Origin: Bacteriovoracaceae bacterium UBA2428
Lineage (GTDB): Bacteria > Bdellovibrionota > UBA2428
Assembly (NCBI GenBank): GCA_002343545.1
Contig: DDRA01000154.1
Location: 1 to 6,070 of the forward strand
Direction: 5' to 3'
Length of the DNA stretch: 6,070 nucleotides
The notes under the pieces are model-generated. The model did not search any database. It had not been told where the DNA came from and was given only the letters and a program-made list of their open reading frames with translations. Position numbers and translations under genes: made by a program. Of this stretch, positions 4,988-6,070 are shown piece by piece (within the stretch, counting starts at the first letter, position 1; every line of letters begins with the position of its first letter).

Positions 4988-5482
4988 TTAGAGGCTCTTG
5001 AGGGCCGCTTCGTAGTTCGGCTCGCTCGTGATGTCGGCGACTTGCTCGGTGTAGAGCACCTTGTCGTCGGCCGAGAGCACGACCACGGCGCGCGAGCAGA
5101 GGCCCGCGAGCGGCGTGTCCTTGAGACGCAACCCGTAGTCGTCGGCGAAGGTCGAGCGGAAAGCCGAGAGGGTCTCGACGCCCGTGATGCCCTCAGTGCC
5201 GCAGAAGCGCTTCTGCGCGAAGGGCAGGTCGCCCGAGATGTTCAGCACGGCCACGCCCGGGTGCTTGGCGGCTTCGGCGTTGAACTTGCGCACGGAGGCC
5301 GCGCAGACGCCCGTGTCCACGCTCGGGAAGATGTTCAGGACTTTGGGCTTGCCCGAGTACTGCTCGAGCGTCGTCTCGGAGAGGTCGTTCTTCACGAGGC
5401 GGAACGGGGGAGCCTTGGTGCCGACTTTCGGCAGCTCACCGGAGGTTTGCGCAGGGTTGCCTTTGAATTTGATGTTTGCCAT
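4988..5482 (-). CDS. tpx: Thiol peroxidase Tpx (atypical 2-Cys peroxiredoxin)
   Basis: Tpx reduces hydrogen peroxide and organic hydroperoxides using thioredoxin. The 164-residue product aligns along its length with E. coli Tpx (168 residues): FKGNP (6-10), KVLNIFPSVDTGVCAASVRKFN (47-68), SGDLPFAQKRFCG (83-95), then SRAVVV and the C-terminal EPNYEAAL. The peroxidatic Cys60 in T57-x-x-C60, the resolving Cys94 and the active-site Arg131 are all present. A further Cys129 (GLCSRAVVV), where E. coli has Ala, is unusual. The start is ATG 5482-5480 (MANIKFKGNP). A longer reading from 5599 would add 39 unrelated residues and overlap the divergent helicase start. No Shine-Dalgarno precedes the ATG, and a perfect TATAAT lies 9 bases upstream, so the message is probably nearly leaderless. 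It appears to be the first gene of the minus-strand operon. Confidence 0.97.
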   Translation of the reverse strand: MANIKFKGNPAQTSGELPKVGTKAPPFRLVKNDLSETTLEQYSGKPKVLNIFPSVDTGVCAASVRKFNAEAAKHPGVAVLNISGDLPFAQKRFCGTEGITGVETLSAFRSTFADDYGLRLKDTPLAGLCSRAVVVLSADDKVLYTEQVADITSEPNYEAALKSL

Positions 5483-5491
5483 TGGGCGGGG

Positions 5492-5497
5492 ATTATA
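5492..5497 (-). promoter_or_regulatory. -10 box of tpx (near-leaderless promoter)
   Basis: The minus strand reads TATAAT, then CCCCGCCCA, then the tpx ATG. With standard -10 placement, transcription begins about 3 bases before the ATG. The -35 at 17-base spacing is CTGCCG (5520-5515), only three of six. A perfect TATAAT by chance is unlikely in such GC-rich DNA. The promoter probably drives the whole tpx to rapA row. Confidence 0.65.
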
Positions 5498-5583
5498 GAG
5501 CCAAACGGGCGCTTCGGCAGCCCGAAAGGTGACGCGGGCGGCACGGGGTGTTAGGCTTCGCCTCTGGAGTACCCGAATCAGAC

Positions 5584-6070
5584 ATGACATCTTCCGCATC
5601 CGTTCGTTTTAGCGATCTCAATCTCATCGACCCCCTACTCAAAGCCCTCGAGAAAGAAGGCTACGAGTTTCCGACGCCGATCCAGCAGCAGGCCATTCCG
5701 CACGTGCTCGAGGGCCGCGACCTGCTCGGCTGCGCGCAAACCGGCACGGGCAAGACGGCGGCCTTCGGCTTGCCGATCCTGCAACTTTTGTCCGAAAAAC
5801 CCCGCGGCGGCGGGAAGCGCGGCATCCGTTGCCTCGTCCTGACGCCGACCCGCGAGCTCGCGGCCCAGATCGCCGAGAGCTTTGACCGCTACGGATCGCA
5901 GCTGGGCCTCACGAACGCCGTCATCTTCGGCGGCGTCGGCCAACGTCCGCAGGAGAACGTGCTCAAGCGCGGCGTCGACATCCTCGTCGCGACGCCGGGC
6001 CGGCTGCTCGATCTCATGTCGCAGGGCTTCGTGGACTTGCGCGACCTCGAGATCTTCGTGCTCGACGAAG
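5584..6070 (+). CDS. rhlE: DEAD-box RNA helicase, RhlE type, N-terminal fragment
   Basis: This is an ATP-dependent RNA helicase of the cytosol, acting in RNA remodelling, ribosome assembly or RNA decay. The readable 162 residues start [20 protein letters not shown]. They contain the Q-motif region (F9, then the TPIQ signature at 31-34), motif I AQTGTGKT (51-58), motif Ia PTREL (88-92), GGVGQRPQ (116-123), which is typical of the RhlE subgroup, and motif Ib TPGR (137-140). The window ends inside motif II: D161 and E162 are present and the next codon's first base is G, as expected for DEAD. Lobe 2 and any C-terminal tail are outside. A GGAG at 5566-5569 is a Shine-Dalgarno candidate, but 14 bases from the ATG is long. 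A weak promoter-like TGAC with TAGGCT 18 bases later (5530-5557) lies in the region shared with tpx. Assignment to RhlE over related DEAD-box types rests on the lobe-1 motifs only. Confidence 0.93.
   Translation, partial: MTSSASVRFSDLNLIDPLLKALEKEGYEFPTPIQQQAIPHVLEGRDLLGCAQTGTGKTAAFGLPILQLLSEKPRGGGKRGIRCLVLTPTRELAAQIAESFDRYGSQLGLTNAVIFGGVGQRPQENVLKRGVDILVATPGRLLDLMSQGFVDLRDLEIFVLDE

Noticed and set aside
5506..5524. CGGGC/GCCCG dyad in the tpx-rhlE intergenic region as an operator
   Set aside because: It has only 5 bp per arm with a 9-base gap; this is expected by chance in GC-rich DNA.
5483..5599. N-terminal extension of tpx by 39 residues
   Set aside because: The extra residues match nothing in Tpx and would cover the TATAAT promoter and the divergent helicase start. 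MANIKFKGNP matches the family N-terminus.
5635..5943. 102-codon minus-strand frame opposite rhlE
   Set aside because: It is a shadow of the DEAD-box motifs on the plus strand with no independent support.

Overview
This is a GC-rich (visibly well over 60%) bacterial chromosomal window of densely packed, mostly housekeeping genes. No mobile element, CRISPR array, rRNA or tRNA is visible. The gene set (AhcY under an SAH riboswitch, Tpx, a RapA-type SNF2 ATPase, an RhlE-type DEAD-box helicase) suggests a Gram-negative bacterium of the proteobacterial or a similar high-GC lineage. The sequence alone does not let me name the phylum.

Left edge (1-256): on the minus strand, the first 31 codons of ahcY (S-adenosylhomocysteine hydrolase) run off the window. 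Its leader carries a clear S-adenosylhomocysteine (SAH) riboswitch aptamer (151-219), with P1, P2 and the pseudoknot all readable, followed by an intrinsic terminator hairpin (113-139). A DUF4862-type TIM-barrel protein (250-1224, plus strand) diverges from it, and the proposed promoters of the two genes overlap. A 210-base gap (1225-1434) with small hairpins follows, then a 57-residue basic ORF of unknown function (1435-1608).

Centre (1613-5482): a minus-strand gene row, read from right to left. It holds tpx (thiol peroxidase), a 140-residue unknown soluble protein, an HTTM/vitamin-K-carboxylase-like membrane protein, and a compact RapA-like SNF2 ATPase. The last three overlap by exactly 4 bases at each junction (ATGA, then GTGA), and tpx lies 17 bases upstream, so they look co-transcribed and translationally coupled. 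The tpx promoter appears to have a perfect TATAAT so close to the ATG that the message would be nearly leaderless. RapA ends only 4 bases from the end of the convergent 57-residue ORF, and its 3' end contains a perfect 15-bp hairpin.

Right edge (5483-6070): a 101-bp divergent promoter region, then the N-terminal half of the helicase core of an RhlE-type DEAD-box RNA helicase on the plus strand, cut inside its DEAD motif.

The firmest notable result is the complete SAH riboswitch. A possible long-range antiterminator helix would explain how it switches ahcY on. The least explained element is the coupled trio (140-residue protein, HTTM protein, RapA-like ATPase) behind tpx. I see nothing that demonstrates a wholly new system.
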